A stretch of DNA of 64,000 nt from Deltaproteobacteria bacterium (GTDB taxonomy: Bacteria > Desulfobacterota > Desulfarculia > Desulfarculales > Desulfarculaceae). This document shows positions 17,452 to 26,371 of the stretch, in pieces (the first letter of the stretch is position 1; every line of letters starts with the position of its first letter). The translations under genes and the position numbers were made by a program. The stretch is from assembly GCA_020444165.1 (NCBI GenBank), contig JAHLLK010000009.1:62001-126000 (forward strand). The letters run 5' to 3'. The notes beneath the pieces were generated by a model. That model searched no databases and was not told the DNA's origin. It worked only from the letters and a program-made list of their open reading frames with translations.

Positions 17452-17730
17452 CTACACCCTGTGCATGGCTTTGAGCACCGCTTCGTGGTGCACCATGATG
17501 GTCAGGCCCAGGGAGCGGCCCAGCTCCTCCAGCTTCTGCCGGAGGCCGCCGGTGTCCACCGAGGCCTCGCTGACATCGGCCAACAGGGTCATGACAAAGG
17601 TGCCGTCCATGACCTTTTGCTGCACGTCCTCGATGTTGGCCTGCAAATCGAACAAGAGGGTGCTGACCCGGGCGATGATGCCTTTTTGGTCCTGGCCGAT
17701 CACCACCACGAAAACCCTGTCTTTTTCCAT
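17452..17730 (-). CDS. ACT domain protein (UPF0237 type)
   Basis: From ATG 17730 the protein is 92 residues and consists of one ACT domain (DRVFVVVIGQDQKGIIARVS, then DLQANIEDVQQKVMDGTFVM). ACT modules bind amino acids or other small ligands. The longer frame to 17838 would overlap the nth gene and adds no domain. It is 3 bp upstream of the UPF0210 gene, its usual partner. No DNA-binding region is present. Confidence 0.92.
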   Translation of the reverse strand: MEKDRVFVVVIGQDQKGIIARVSTLLFDLQANIEDVQQKVMDGTFVMTLLADVSEASVDTGGLRQKLEELGRSLGLTIMVHHEAVLKAMHRV

Positions 17731-17747
17731 GACGACTCCGGGAAAGC

Positions 17748-18428
17748 TCAGGAATTGACGCCTACCACCCTCGTTTGGCCTTCGGGGCAGTGCTCCAGGA
17801 GAAAACATTCGGGGCAGCGGGGCTTCTTGGCCTGGCACACCTGACGGCCGTGCAGGATGATCTGATGACTATAGAGGGTCCAGCGCTCCGGTGGGATGAT
17901 CTCCATGAGCTGGAATTCGATCTTGACCGCGTCGGTCTGGTTGGTGAAACCCAGCCGTCGGTTCACCCGGGTCATGTGGGTGTCCACAGTGAGGCCCGGC
18001 ACCCCAAATGCGTTGCCCAAGACCACGTTGGCGGTCTTGCGCCCCACTCCCGGGAGCTGGGTCAGCTCCGCCAGGCTGCCGGGCACCTGGCCGCCGTGCT
18101 CGGCCACGATGGCCCGGGCGGCCCCCAACAGGGACTTGGCCTTGTTGCGGAAAAACCCGGTGGAGCGGATCAGCTCCTGCACCCGGGCCTCATCGGCCCG
18201 GGCCATGGCGCCCACGTCCGGGATCTGCCGGAACAACTCCGGGGTGACCAGGTTCACCCGCTCATCAGTGCATTGGGCCGAGAGGATCGTGGCCACCAAA
18301 AGCTCCCAGGGATTCTGGAAATCCAGGGCGCATTGGGCGGCCGGGTAGTGCCGGTCCAACAGGGCCAGCACGGCCGCGACCCGGGCCGGGTCGGGAGGGG
18401 TGAATTCCGCCTTGGCGGCCCGGGCCAT
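17748..18428 (-). CDS. nth: Endonuclease III
   Basis: The 226-residue DNA glycosylase/AP lyase has the helix-hairpin-helix LPGVGRKTANVVLG with the catalytic Lys, the catalytic Asp in VDTHMTRVNRRLG and the C-terminal 4Fe-4S cysteines (CQAKKPRCPECFLLEHC). It removes oxidised pyrimidines in base excision repair. It starts 6 bp downstream of the cyclophilin gene and ends 17 bp before the ACT gene, within a cyclophilin-nth-ACT-UPF0210 cluster. Confidence 0.97.
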   Translation of the reverse strand: MARAAKAEFTPPDPARVAAVLALLDRHYPAAQCALDFQNPWELLVATILSAQCTDERVNLVTPELFRQIPDVGAMARADEARVQELIRSTGFFRNKAKSLLGAARAIVAEHGGQVPGSLAELTQLPGVGRKTANVVLGNAFGVPGLTVDTHMTRVNRRLGFTNQTDAVKIEFQLMEIIPPERWTLYSHQIILHGRQVCQAKKPRCPECFLLEHCPEGQTRVVGVNS

Positions 18429-18434
18429 ACCGGC

Positions 18435-19043
18435 CTACTCTTCCACCACTTCGGCTTTTTCGATGACCACCGGGGTGATGGGCACATCGCCGTACCCCGC
18501 CTTGGTGGTGGTGCCCACGACCTTGATCTTGTCCACCACGTCCTGGCCCTTGACCACCTTGCCGAACACCGCGTAGCCCCAACCCTCGGGGGTCTTGCTC
18601 TTGTGATTCAGGAAGTCGTTGTTGGCCACGTTGATGAAGAACTGGGCGCGGGCGCTGTGGGGATCGCCGGTGCGGGCCATGGCCACGGTGTAGTTGTCGT
18701 TGGTCAGGCCGTTGTCAGCCTCGTTTTGGATCGGCTGGCCGGAGGCTTTCATGCCCAGGTTCGCGGTGAGCCCGCCGCCCTGGATCATGAATCCGTCAAT
18801 GACCCGGTGGAAGATGGTGCCGTTGTAATAGCCCTTGTTGACGTACTCCAAAAAGTTCTCGACCGTCTTGGGGGCCTTGTCGGGATAAAGCTCGAGGGTG
18901 ATCTCCCCCAGGGAGGTGGTCAGCTTAACCATGGGATTTTCCTTTTTTGCCCAAGCCGCCTGGCCGGCCAGCAGGTTCAGGGCCAAGGCCAAAATGAGGC
19001 CGGCCAACGGCAAGGCGAATGCGATTGCGGTTTTCCGAGACAT
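18435..19043 (-). CDS. Exported cyclophilin-type peptidyl-prolyl isomerase
   Basis: The 202-residue protein has a signal peptide ([26 protein letters not shown]) and one cyclophilin domain: [48 protein letters not shown] and [18 protein letters not shown]. It would isomerise prolyl bonds of periplasmic proteins. Length is normal for the small bacterial PpiA group. Position upstream of nth has no obvious functional meaning. Confidence 0.94.
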   Translation of the reverse strand: MSRKTAIAFALPLAGLILALALNLLAGQAAWAKKENPMVKLTTSLGEITLELYPDKAPKTVENFLEYVNKGYYNGTIFHRVIDGFMIQGGGLTANLGMKASGQPIQNEADNGLTNDNYTVAMARTGDPHSARAQFFINVANNDFLNHKSKTPEGWGYAVFGKVVKGQDVVDKIKVVGTTTKAGYGDVPITPVVIEKAEVVEE

Positions 19044-19230
19044 GATTCCGTCCCTTCCTTGGCCGGCTCCCTCGCCGCGGGGCCTGGTCCGCTATGCCGC
19101 CCAATGGCGGGGCGGCTGGCCCGGGGCCGGGGAGGCCGGCGTGGTCCTTTTTCTACCACAAAAAGGTCAAAGTGAAAGTGCGAAGCCGGTGATTTGTCCG
19201 GTGCCCTGGCCCGTTCCGGCCGGGGCCTCC

Positions 19231-19902
19231 TTACAGGATAACCACTTGCCTGATGAGGCGCACCACCTCGGCTGGATCGTCCATCACCCGGAAGATGTCC
19301 AAGTCCTCCGGACTGATGGTCTCGTTGGCCAACATGGTGCTTTTGATCCAATCCAACAGCCCTCCCCAATATTCGCTGCCCATGAGGATCACCGGGAAGG
19401 GCCGGATACGCTGGGTCTGGATCAAGGTCAAGGCCTCGGCCAGTTCGTCCAGGGTGCCGAAGCCGCCGGGCATGACGATATAGGCCACCGAATACTTGAC
19501 GAAGATCACTTTCCGGACGAAGAAATAGCGGAAGGTGAGCCGGGTGTTGGCATAGGCGTTGGGGCGCTGCTCAAAGGGCAGCTCGATATTGAGGCCCACC
19601 GAGCGGCCGCCGGCTTCGGTGGCGCCCTTGTTGCCCGCCTCCATGATGCCGCCGCCCCCGCCGGTGATCACCGTGAAGCCGGCCTCGGCCAGGCGGCGGC
19701 CCATGTCCTCGGCCAGGTCGTACCAGCGGGTGCCCGGCTGCACCCGGGCCGAACCGAAGATGCTCACTCCCCGCGGCAGCTCACCCATCTCGTCGATGGC
19801 GTCCACGAATTCGCTGATGATGCGGAACATCCGCCAGGATTCGCGGGCCGACAAGGCGTCTATGACGTATTGCCGATCCTCCAGCCCTTTTGATCCTTTC
19901 AT
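19231..19902 (-). CDS. LOG-family (TIGR00730) Rossmann-fold protein
   Basis: The 223-residue protein has the family signatures GGGGGIMEAGNKGA and PGGFGTLDELAEALT. Members are nucleoside-monophosphate phosphoribohydrolases (cytokinin-activating LOG) or related nucleotide N-glycosidases such as PpnN. The N-terminal segment (LSARESWRMFRIISEFVDAIDE) is typical of the larger bacterial group. A promoter with TTGACA and TAGTAT lies about 90-120 bp upstream on the minus strand. Separated by 187 bp from the cyclophilin gene. Confidence 0.9.
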   Translation of the reverse strand: MKGSKGLEDRQYVIDALSARESWRMFRIISEFVDAIDEMGELPRGVSIFGSARVQPGTRWYDLAEDMGRRLAEAGFTVITGGGGGIMEAGNKGATEAGGRSVGLNIELPFEQRPNAYANTRLTFRYFFVRKVIFVKYSVAYIVMPGGFGTLDELAEALTLIQTQRIRPFPVILMGSEYWGGLLDWIKSTMLANETISPEDLDIFRVMDDPAEVVRLIRQVVIL

Positions 19903-19990
19903 GTTGTTCTTTCCCCAGGTTGCCCTGCGCGCGCTCCCCCGCGGGAAACCTCCGCGGGAGGTAAACGGTTGAATAATACTTAACCTGCTT

Positions 19991-20020
19991 ATACTATTAG
20001 TGGAACCACGGTCCTGTCAA
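19991..20020 (-). promoter_or_regulatory. Sigma-70-type promoter for the LOG-family gene
   Basis: On the minus strand TTGACA (20020-20015) and TAGTAT (19996-19991) are 18 bp apart, and the -35 reads TTGACAGGACCG, almost the same as at 42101. Confidence 0.6.
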
Positions 20021-20127
20021 GCAACCCGACCTGCCGGGTGGCCCGCCGGCCGCGCCTGGTTTTTTCCTGCGGGAACGGGAACAGTTCCCAGGCAACGCCT
20101 GGCAACCTGTGGAAAAACAGCCTGCTA

Positions 20128-20320
20128 GGCCCGCCAGGGATGGCGCGCCAAATTGCGCGGCTTAACAAAAACCAGCCATTTGCCAAAGTTGGCAAAAACC
20201 GGGCCCCCGGCAGACTCCGCTTGCCGGGGTGTAAACGTGGGGCCCCCGGCAAGCTCCGCTTGCCGGGGTGTAAATTTGCGCTTTTGCCATATTTGGTTGA
20301 AAAGGCCATGGATGGCCTTT
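20128..20320 (-). repeat. Modular four-hairpin repeat, copy R1
   Basis: Read on the minus strand: hairpin 1 (AAAGGCCAT arms, 20320-20301), hairpin 2 with outer arms TGGCAAAA/TTTTGCCA (20289-20282 and 20197-20190), a weak hairpin 3 around AAATGGC...GCAATTT, and hairpin 4 with GGCGCGCC/GGCCCGCC arms (20149-20128). The loop of hairpin 2 holds two tandem copies, period 39 bp, of the GGCAAG/CTTGCC hairpin module (20201-20274). Confidence 0.75.
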
Positions 20321-20367
20321 GGCAACACTCTAGTTAGCACGGCTCCGCCGTTTGGGAGAATTTTGCC

Positions 20368-21996
20368 ATGAACATCACTTGCCTGGGAGCCGCCCGCACG
20401 GTCACCGGTTCCTCCTATCTCGTGGAATTGGATGACAAACGCTGTTTCCTGGTGGACTGCGGCATGTACCAGGGCGGAAAGATGATCGAGGCCCGCAACT
20501 GGCTGGACCAGCCCTACCGGGTCAACGACATCGAGGCCATCCTCATCACCCATGCCCACATCGACCACTCCGGCCTGGTCCCCCGCCTGGTTCGCCTGGG
20601 CTACCGCGGCCCGGTGTACGCCAGCCGGCCCACCTGCGACCTGCTCAAGATCCTCTGGCTGGACTCGGCCCACATCCAAGAGATGGAAGCCTCCTGGCAG
20701 AGCCGCAAGAACAACCGGCAGGGACGCCGGGAGATCGAGCCCCTTTATATCACCGAGGACGCGGAAAACGCCGCCGCCCTGCTGCAGCCGGTGGAGTTGG
20801 ATCAGGAGCTCGAGCCCCTGGCCGGGGTGACGGCCCGCTTCATCCCCGCGGGGCACATCCTGGGCGCGGCCAGCCTCTACCTGAACCTGCCCAACTCCCA
20901 CGGCTCCCACCATGTGGGTTTCAGCGGCGACCTGGGCCGCCCGGGTCAGCTCATCGTGCCCGACGCCGAGCACATGCCCCGGCCCCAGGCCGTGTTCATG
21001 GAGACCACCTACGGCGCCCGCCGCCACAAAAGCCTGGTGGAAAGCCAAAAGGAGCTGGTGGACGTAATCGAGGAGGCCTACGCCCAGGGGGGCAAGGTGC
21101 TCATCCCGGCCTTTGCCGTGGAGCGCACCCAGGAGATCATCTACACCTTGTCCCAGGCTTACCGGGACGGCAAGCTGCCCAAAGACATGCCGGTGTTCCT
21201 GGACTCGCCCCTGGCCATCCGGGCCACCGAAATCTTCCGCAACCATCCCGAGTTCTTCGACGAGGAGGCCCAGGCCATCCTGGCCCAGGGCTACAAGCCC
21301 TTTGACTTCCCCAACCTGACCTTCACCCTGACCACCGACGAAAGCCGGGCCATCAACAACCACCGGGGCCCGGCGGTGATCATGGCGGGCAACGGCATGG
21401 CCTCGGCCGGGCGCATCAAGCACCACCTGAAGCACAACCTCTGGCGGCCCGAGACCCACGTGGTGATCGTGGGCTTCCAGGCCAAGGGCACCACCGGGCG
21501 CCTGTTGGTGGAGGGCGCCCGCCGGGTGAAGATCTTCCGGGAGGACGTGGCCGTGGCTGCCAAGGTGCACACCATCGGCGGCTTCTCGGCCCACGCGGAC
21601 CAGGAGGAGCTGTTGGGTTGGCTGAGCAATTTGGTCCACCCGGGACTCATGGTCTACTTGATCCACGGCGAGGAAGCGTCCTCGCGGGAGTTCCGGCGGG
21701 TGGCCAGCCAGCGCTTCCCCGAGGTGGATTTCCACATTCCCGCCTGGAAAGAGGTGCTGGAAATCGGCAAGCCGGCGGCCGGCCGGAGCGCGGCCCGCCG
21801 CGCAGGCACTCCCCCGCCGCCACCCGAGGGCAGCCCCCTGGATGGGCTGGTCCGCCGCCTGGCTTCGTTGCAGGGTCGGCTCCGCCGCCAGGGCTCCGAC
21901 GCCGACCCCGCCGTCCTGGCCGCCATGGAGGAGGCCCTGGCCTCCGCGGAAGCCGCCTTGGGCGCGGAAGCCTCCGCGGGCGGGGAAGGCGCCTAG
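20368..21996 (+). CDS. Metallo-beta-lactamase/beta-CASP ribonuclease (CPSF-like)
   Basis: The 542-residue protein shows the metallo-beta-lactamase motif HAHIDHSGLVPRL, the beta-CASP region with PVFLDSPLAIRATEIF and GNGMASAGRIKHHL, and the RNA-metallohydrolase motif FSAHADQEELLGWL. Such proteins (YSH1/CPSF73-like, RNase J relatives) cut RNA in the cytoplasm. After the RMMBL domain comes a variable tail (about 470-542) ending in an Ala/Glu-rich helix. Its stop TAG is directly followed by the ATG of the radical SAM gene, so the genes are coupled. Confidence 0.93.
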   Translation: MNITCLGAARTVTGSSYLVELDDKRCFLVDCGMYQGGKMIEARNWLDQPYRVNDIEAILITHAHIDHSGLVPRLVRLGYRGPVYASRPTCDLLKILWLDSAHIQEMEASWQSRKNNRQGRREIEPLYITEDAENAAALLQPVELDQELEPLAGVTARFIPAGHILGAASLYLNLPNSHGSHHVGFSGDLGRPGQLIVPDAEHMPRPQAVFMETTYGARRHKSLVESQKELVDVIEEAYAQGGKVLIPAFAVERTQEIIYTLSQAYRDGKLPKDMPVFLDSPLAIRATEIFRNHPEFFDEEAQAILAQGYKPFDFPNLTFTLTTDESRAINNHRGPAVIMAGNGMASAGRIKHHLKHNLWRPETHVVIVGFQAKGTTGRLLVEGARRVKIFREDVAVAAKVHTIGGFSAHADQEELLGWLSNLVHPGLMVYLIHGEEASSREFRRVASQRFPEVDFHIPAWKEVLEIGKPAAGRSAARRAGTPPPPPEGSPLDGLVRRLASLQGRLRRQGSDADPAVLAAMEEALASAEAALGAEASAGGEGA

Positions 21997-24525
21997 ATGA
22001 CCGACCCTTTGAAGGACCTCCTCTGCCAGGTGAACCGGCCCGCCCGTTATCTGGGGGGCGAAGCCGGTTCGGTGGTCAAGGACCCCGCCCTGGTCCGGCT
22101 GACCCTGGCCCTGGCCTTTCCGGAGGTGTACGAGATCGGCATGAGCCACCAGGGGCTCAAGGTGCTCTACGAGGCTCTGGCCCCCCGCCCCGAGGTGGCG
22201 GCGGAGCGTATCTTCTGCCCCTGGACCGACCTCCTGGACCTTTTGGAGCGCCGGAACCTGGCTCCCTGGTCCCTGGAGACCGGCCGGCCCCTGGGGGAGT
22301 TCGACGTGGTGGGCTTCAGCCTCTTGTATGAGCTCACCTACACCAACATGCTCCAGATGCTGAAACTGGCCCGCATTCCCCTCCGCCGGGAGGACCGCAA
22401 CGCCTCCCATCCCCTGGTCATCGCCGGGGGGGGCTGTATGGTCAATCCCGAGCCGGTGGCCGATTTCCTGGATCTGGCCGTGGTGGGCGAAGCCGAGGAG
22501 CTGATCCACGAGCTGGTGGACCTCCTCATCCAGGCCAAGACCGAGGCCTGGGACCGCCCCACCCTCTACCGCCGGGCCATGGACCTGCCGGGAGTCTACG
22601 CCCCGGCCCTGTTCGAGCCGGGGTACCGGGACGGCCGCTTGGTCACCATGCGGGCCCTGGACCCGGCCCACCCGGTGGTCCGCCGCCGGGTGGTGAGCGA
22701 TCTGGCCCGGCACCAACCGCCGTCCCACCCGGTGTCCCCCTGGGTAAAGCCGGTGCACGACCGGGTGGGCCTGGAAATCTCCCGGGGCTGCACCCGGGGC
22801 TGCCGCTTCTGCCAGGCGGGCTACATCTACCGCCCGGCCCGCGAACGCCCGCCGGCCCAGCTCATGGAGACGGCGCTGGCGGCCCTGGCCGCCACCGGCC
22901 AGGAGGAGCTGGCGCTCCTGTCCCTCTCGGCCGGGGACTACACCTGCATCGAGGCGCTGACCACCTGCCTCATGGACTCCCTGGAGCCCTTGAAAGTGGG
23001 GCTCAGCCTGCCCTCGCTCAGAGTGGACTCCTTGAGCCCCGAGCTGATAGGCCAGATCAAACGGGTGCGGAAAACCGGCTTCACCCTGGCCCCCGAGGCC
23101 GGCAGCCAACGGCTGCGGGCCAGCGTGAACAAGGACCTGACCGAGGAGCAGATCCTGGCCACCGCCCGCCGGGTCTTTGAGCTGGGCTGGAACCACGTGA
23201 AGCTCTACTTCATGGTGGGCCTGCCCGGCGAGACCGACGAGGACCTGGCCGAATTGGCCCGGCTGGCCGGGCAGGTGGCGGCCCAGGCCAAGGCCGCGGG
23301 CCGGGGCCGCGGCAAGAAGCCGGTGGTGCACGCCAGCCTGGGGGTGTTCGTGCCCAAGCCCCACACTCCCTTCCAGTGGGAGGCCCAGCTTTCCCCGGCC
23401 GAAGCCCAGCGCCGGCTTTACCTGACCCGGGACCTGTTGCACCGCCAGCCCGGGGTGCAGGGCAAGTGGAACGACCTGGAGCAGGCCTGGCTGGAGGGAG
23501 TGTTCAGCCGGGGCGACCGGCGGCTGGGGGCGGTGTTGGCCCGGGCCGTGGAGCTGGGCTGCCGCTTTGACGGCTGGCGGGAGGAGATGAACCCCGCGGC
23601 CTGGCGTCAAGCCTTGGCCGAGAGTGGCATCGAGCCTCTTGATTATCTCCGCGCCCGGGAGGCTGGGGAAATGTTACCCTGGGATCATATGCACACGGGC
23701 GTGACCCGCGAGTTTCTCTTGGAAGAAAAAAACCGCTCCCTGGCCGGAGAGCGCACGCCCGATTGCCGGCGGGGGGACTGCGCGGGCTGCGGGGTCTGCG
23801 ACTTCGAGACCCTGGAGCCCCGTTTGGCCGACACCGCGCCTCCGGCGGTGCCCACCCCCGCGGTGCTGCCCGAGGAGCGCACCAAGTACCGGTTCCGCCT
23901 GCACAAGACCGGACCGGCCAGCCTCCTGGGTCACCTGGAGATGATGAGCCAGTTGGAGCGGGGAGTCCGGCGGACCGGCATCCCCCTGGCGCACAGCCAG
24001 GGATTCCACCCTCATCCCCTGGTCAAGGCGGCCAACGCCTTGCCCTTGGGGGTCGAGAGCCTGGTGGAAATCCTCGAGGTCACCATCCTGGGCTACCTTC
24101 ACCCCGAGGAGTTGGCCCGGCGGATCAACGAGGCTCTGCCCCAGGGCCTCTCCCTGCACGACGGGCGCCTCTCCCGGCCCGGCGACAGGTTGGCCGAACC
24201 GGACGAGGTGACCTATCGCATTCATCCGGCCCGCCCCGCGGACCAGGCGGCCTTGGCCGAATTCGGGGCCGCCGCCACTTGGCCCTGGGTGCGTCGCTCG
24301 CCCAAGGGTGACCGGGAGATGGACCTCCGGCAGGCGGTGACCCGTCTGGAGATCACCAACGGCCATCTCGTGGTCGCGGTGCGGCGCCTGGGCGCGCGCC
24401 CCAAGCCAGCCGAGGTCCTGGAGTCCGTGTTTGGTTTCAGCCGGGAGGAGGCCCTGGCCTCCTCTGCTTTGAAGATCGCTGCCCATTGGGAGGATTCGCC
24501 CGCATGGCCGCCACACTCCTCATAA
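21997..24525 (+). CDS. Radical SAM (TIGR03960)-DUF2344 fusion protein
   Basis: The 842-residue protein combines a B12-binding-like N-terminal region, a radical SAM domain with SRGCTRGCRFCQAGYIYRP (CX3CX2C, about residues 260-275) and a C-terminal DUF2344/TIGR03936 domain (from about 625, YRFRLHKTGPASLLGHLEMM). A Cys-rich linker (RRGDCAGCGVCDFETL) joins them. The family is widespread in anaerobes, is normally next to RNase E/G, and its reaction is unknown; an RNA or ribosome-linked modification is only an inference. Its end overlaps the rng start by 22 bp. Confidence 0.94.
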   Translation: MTDPLKDLLCQVNRPARYLGGEAGSVVKDPALVRLTLALAFPEVYEIGMSHQGLKVLYEALAPRPEVAAERIFCPWTDLLDLLERRNLAPWSLETGRPLGEFDVVGFSLLYELTYTNMLQMLKLARIPLRREDRNASHPLVIAGGGCMVNPEPVADFLDLAVVGEAEELIHELVDLLIQAKTEAWDRPTLYRRAMDLPGVYAPALFEPGYRDGRLVTMRALDPAHPVVRRRVVSDLARHQPPSHPVSPWVKPVHDRVGLEISRGCTRGCRFCQAGYIYRPARERPPAQLMETALAALAATGQEELALLSLSAGDYTCIEALTTCLMDSLEPLKVGLSLPSLRVDSLSPELIGQIKRVRKTGFTLAPEAGSQRLRASVNKDLTEEQILATARRVFELGWNHVKLYFMVGLPGETDEDLAELARLAGQVAAQAKAAGRGRGKKPVVHASLGVFVPKPHTPFQWEAQLSPAEAQRRLYLTRDLLHRQPGVQGKWNDLEQAWLEGVFSRGDRRLGAVLARAVELGCRFDGWREEMNPAAWRQALAESGIEPLDYLRAREAGEMLPWDHMHTGVTREFLLEEKNRSLAGERTPDCRRGDCAGCGVCDFETLEPRLADTAPPAVPTPAVLPEERTKYRFRLHKTGPASLLGHLEMMSQLERGVRRTGIPLAHSQGFHPHPLVKAANALPLGVESLVEILEVTILGYLHPEELARRINEALPQGLSLHDGRLSRPGDRLAEPDEVTYRIHPARPADQAALAEFGAAATWPWVRRSPKGDREMDLRQAVTRLEITNGHLVVAVRRLGARPKPAEVLESVFGFSREEALASSALKIAAHWEDSPAWPPHSS

Positions 24526-25997
24526 ACGCCAGGTCCTACGAAACCCGCGTGGCCTACCTGGAAAACGACCAGGTGGTGGAGGTCTACTCCGAACGCCACA
24601 AGCTGGGTTCCCTGGCGGGGAACATCTATCTGGGCCGGGTGGCCCGGGTGCTGCCGGGCATGCAGGCGGCCTTTGTGGATATCGGGCTGCCCAAAGCGGC
24701 CTTCCTGTACGTGGGTGACGTGCGCGAGACTCCGGATTTGCAGGATTTTCCCGAGGAGGTCGAGGAGATCAAACGGGAGCGGAACAGCAGCAACCTGCGC
24801 ATCGAGGACGTTTTGCACCAGGGCCAGGAGATCCTGGTGCAAGTGGCCAAGGAGCCCCTGGGCAGCAAGGGGGCCCGGGTGACCACCAACGTAACCCTGC
24901 CCGGCCGCAACCTGGTTTTGATGCCCACCCTGGACCACGTGGGGGTCAGCCGCCGCATCGAGGATGAGAACGAGCGGAGCCGCCTCAGGTCCATCATCGA
25001 GGAGCTGCGCCCCGCGGGCATCGGCTTCATCGCCCGCACCGCGGCCGAGGGCCAGGGCCAGGAGAAGATCCGGGCCGAGATGGACTTCCTCCTATCTCTC
25101 TGGGAGTCGGTCCTCCGGCGGCGGGATCAGGTGCAGGTGCCCCGGCTGTTGCACCAGGACCTGTCGGTGAGCCTCCGGGCGGTGCGGGACCTCTGCACCC
25201 GGGAGGTGGACCACATGGTCATCGACGATCCCGAGACCTACGGCGAGGTCAATGAGTTCGTGTCCACCTTCCTGCCCCGCCTCCTGCCCTGCGTGGAGTT
25301 GTACACCGGCAAGGAGCCGATCTTCGACGCCTATGTGGTGGAGCACGAGCTGAACCGGGCCCTGGGCAGCAAGGTGTGGCTGAAAAGCGGAGGCTATCTG
25401 GTCATCGAGAAGACCGAGGCCCTCACCGCCATCGACGTGAACACCGGCCGCTACGTGGGGGGGCACAACCTGGAGGAGACCATCCTCAAGACCAACCTGG
25501 AGGCGGTGAAAGAGATCGCCTACCAGATTCGCCTCCGGGACATCGGCGGCCTGATCGTCATTGATTTCATAGACATGGAAAACGAGGCCCACCGCAAGCG
25601 CGTGGTGGAGGCCCTGAAGGAGGCGCTCCGGAGCGACCGCTCCAAGACCAACGTCCTGGCCATGAGCCCCCTGGGCCTGGTGGAGATGACCCGGAAACGC
25701 GTGCGGGAGTCCTTTGCCGAGAGCCTCACCGAGCCGTGCTTCTATTGCCACGGCTCGGGCCTTTTGAAAGAGCCCTCCACCATGTGCTATGAGCTGTTCC
25801 GGGAACTGGAGCGCCAGGTGCCCGGCCTGCCCATCACCAGCGTCCACGTCATGGTGCATCCCGAAGTGGGCGAGGAGCTTCTGCAGGAAGAGCGCCAATC
25901 CCTGGAAGAGCTGGAAACCGCGCTGGGCGTCACCATCCACGTCACTCCCAACCAGGCCCTGCACCGCGAGCAGTTCGAACTCAACTTCGAGGAATAG
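24504..25997 (+). CDS. rng: Ribonuclease G
   Basis: From ATG 24504 the protein has 497 residues: an S1-like RNA-binding domain near the start (SLAGNIYLGRVARVLPGMQAAFVDIG), the 5'-sensor/RNase H-like core with GFIARTAAEGQ and LTAIDVNTGRYVGG (catalytic Asp) and IVIDFIDMENEAHR, and the zinc-link-like CFYCHGSG. It lacks the long degradosome scaffold of RNase E, so RNase G is the better name. It processes rRNA 5' ends and mRNAs. It overlaps the radical SAM/DUF2344 gene, a conserved neighbourhood. Confidence 0.96.
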   Translation: MAATLLINARSYETRVAYLENDQVVEVYSERHKLGSLAGNIYLGRVARVLPGMQAAFVDIGLPKAAFLYVGDVRETPDLQDFPEEVEEIKRERNSSNLRIEDVLHQGQEILVQVAKEPLGSKGARVTTNVTLPGRNLVLMPTLDHVGVSRRIEDENERSRLRSIIEELRPAGIGFIARTAAEGQGQEKIRAEMDFLLSLWESVLRRRDQVQVPRLLHQDLSVSLRAVRDLCTREVDHMVIDDPETYGEVNEFVSTFLPRLLPCVELYTGKEPIFDAYVVEHELNRALGSKVWLKSGGYLVIEKTEALTAIDVNTGRYVGGHNLEETILKTNLEAVKEIAYQIRLRDIGGLIVIDFIDMENEAHRKRVVEALKEALRSDRSKTNVLAMSPLGLVEMTRKRVRESFAESLTEPCFYCHGSGLLKEPSTMCYELFRELERQVPGLPITSVHVMVHPEVGEELLQEERQSLEELETALGVTIHVTPNQALHREQFELNFEE

Positions 25998-26093
25998 CTC
26001 GCGGGCTGCGGCCACTCAACTCGCGGCCTGGGCCGCCCAAGAGCAAGGGGCCGGCGGGGCCGCGCCTGCCGGCCGGGCCGGGGCGGAAATCCC

Positions 26094-26123
26094 TTGGCCC
26101 CTCCCGGCCCTCTCGGCTATAAT
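26094..26123 (+). promoter_or_regulatory. Promoter-like pair just upstream of repeat R2
   Basis: TTGGCC (26094-26099) and a perfect TATAAT (26118-26123) are 18 bp apart. Transcription from here would run through the R2 hairpins toward the lipoate operon. Confidence 0.45.
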
Positions 26124-26140
26124 CTAGCTAAAATGTGATT

Positions 26141-26258
26141 GAGGCCCGGTGCGTCCTGCACCGGGCCTCTTGGAGCCTTGGCAAAAGTGTGATTTTGCCA
26201 AGGCTCATAAATCACTCGCCTTTCAGGCTCGTGATTTGGCGGGCCATCCAGGGCCCGC
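26141..26258 (+). repeat. Modular four-hairpin repeat, copy R2 (cleanest copy)
   Basis: Hairpin 1: GAGGCCCGGTGC (26141-26152) pairs with 26158-26169 around GTCCT. Hairpin 2: GAGCCTTGGCAAAA (26173-26186) pairs with 26193-26206. Hairpin 3: AAATCAC (26209-26215) pairs with GTGATTT (26231-26237). Hairpin 4: GCGGGCC (26239-26245) pairs with GGCCCGC (26252-26258) around ATCCAG. No nested module is present in this copy. Confidence 0.85.
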
Positions 26259-26297
26259 GCAAGGCCGATTCTATTCAAGGTACTGCCGCGAGGTGCG

Positions 26298-26326
26298 GTA
26301 ACTCAAAAGCGAGACTTGGATATAAT
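26298..26326 (+). promoter_or_regulatory. Promoter-like site before the lipoate operon
   Basis: A perfect -10 TATAAT (26321-26326) has only a weak -35 (GTAACT, 26298-26303) at 17 bp. It is 45 bp upstream of the chosen start of the ligase-DUF116 gene. Confidence 0.45.
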
Positions 26327-26371
26327 TGTGACTGCCGTACAACGGCCTCGAATTATAACTACGAGGTGCCT

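Larger units (their letters stand above)
19903..20367. other. Divergent intergenic region with promoter and repeat element
   Basis: The 465 bp between the LOG gene (minus) and the beta-CASP nuclease gene (plus) contain a minus-strand promoter (19991-20020) and the first copy of the modular hairpin element (20128-20320). No gene was seen. Confidence 0.8.
25998..26371. other. Intergenic region with two promoters and repeat R2
   Basis: No gene is visible. The region holds a promoter-like pair at 26094-26123, the R2 repeat element (26141-26258) and a second -10 TATAAT at 26321 upstream of the lipoate operon. Confidence 0.75.

Noticed and set aside
20125..23610. 1161-codon open frame on the minus strand
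   Set aside because: It is antisense to the beta-CASP nuclease and radical SAM genes, is rich in His/Gln/Gly and lacks domains. High third-position GC removes stops in this antisense phase.
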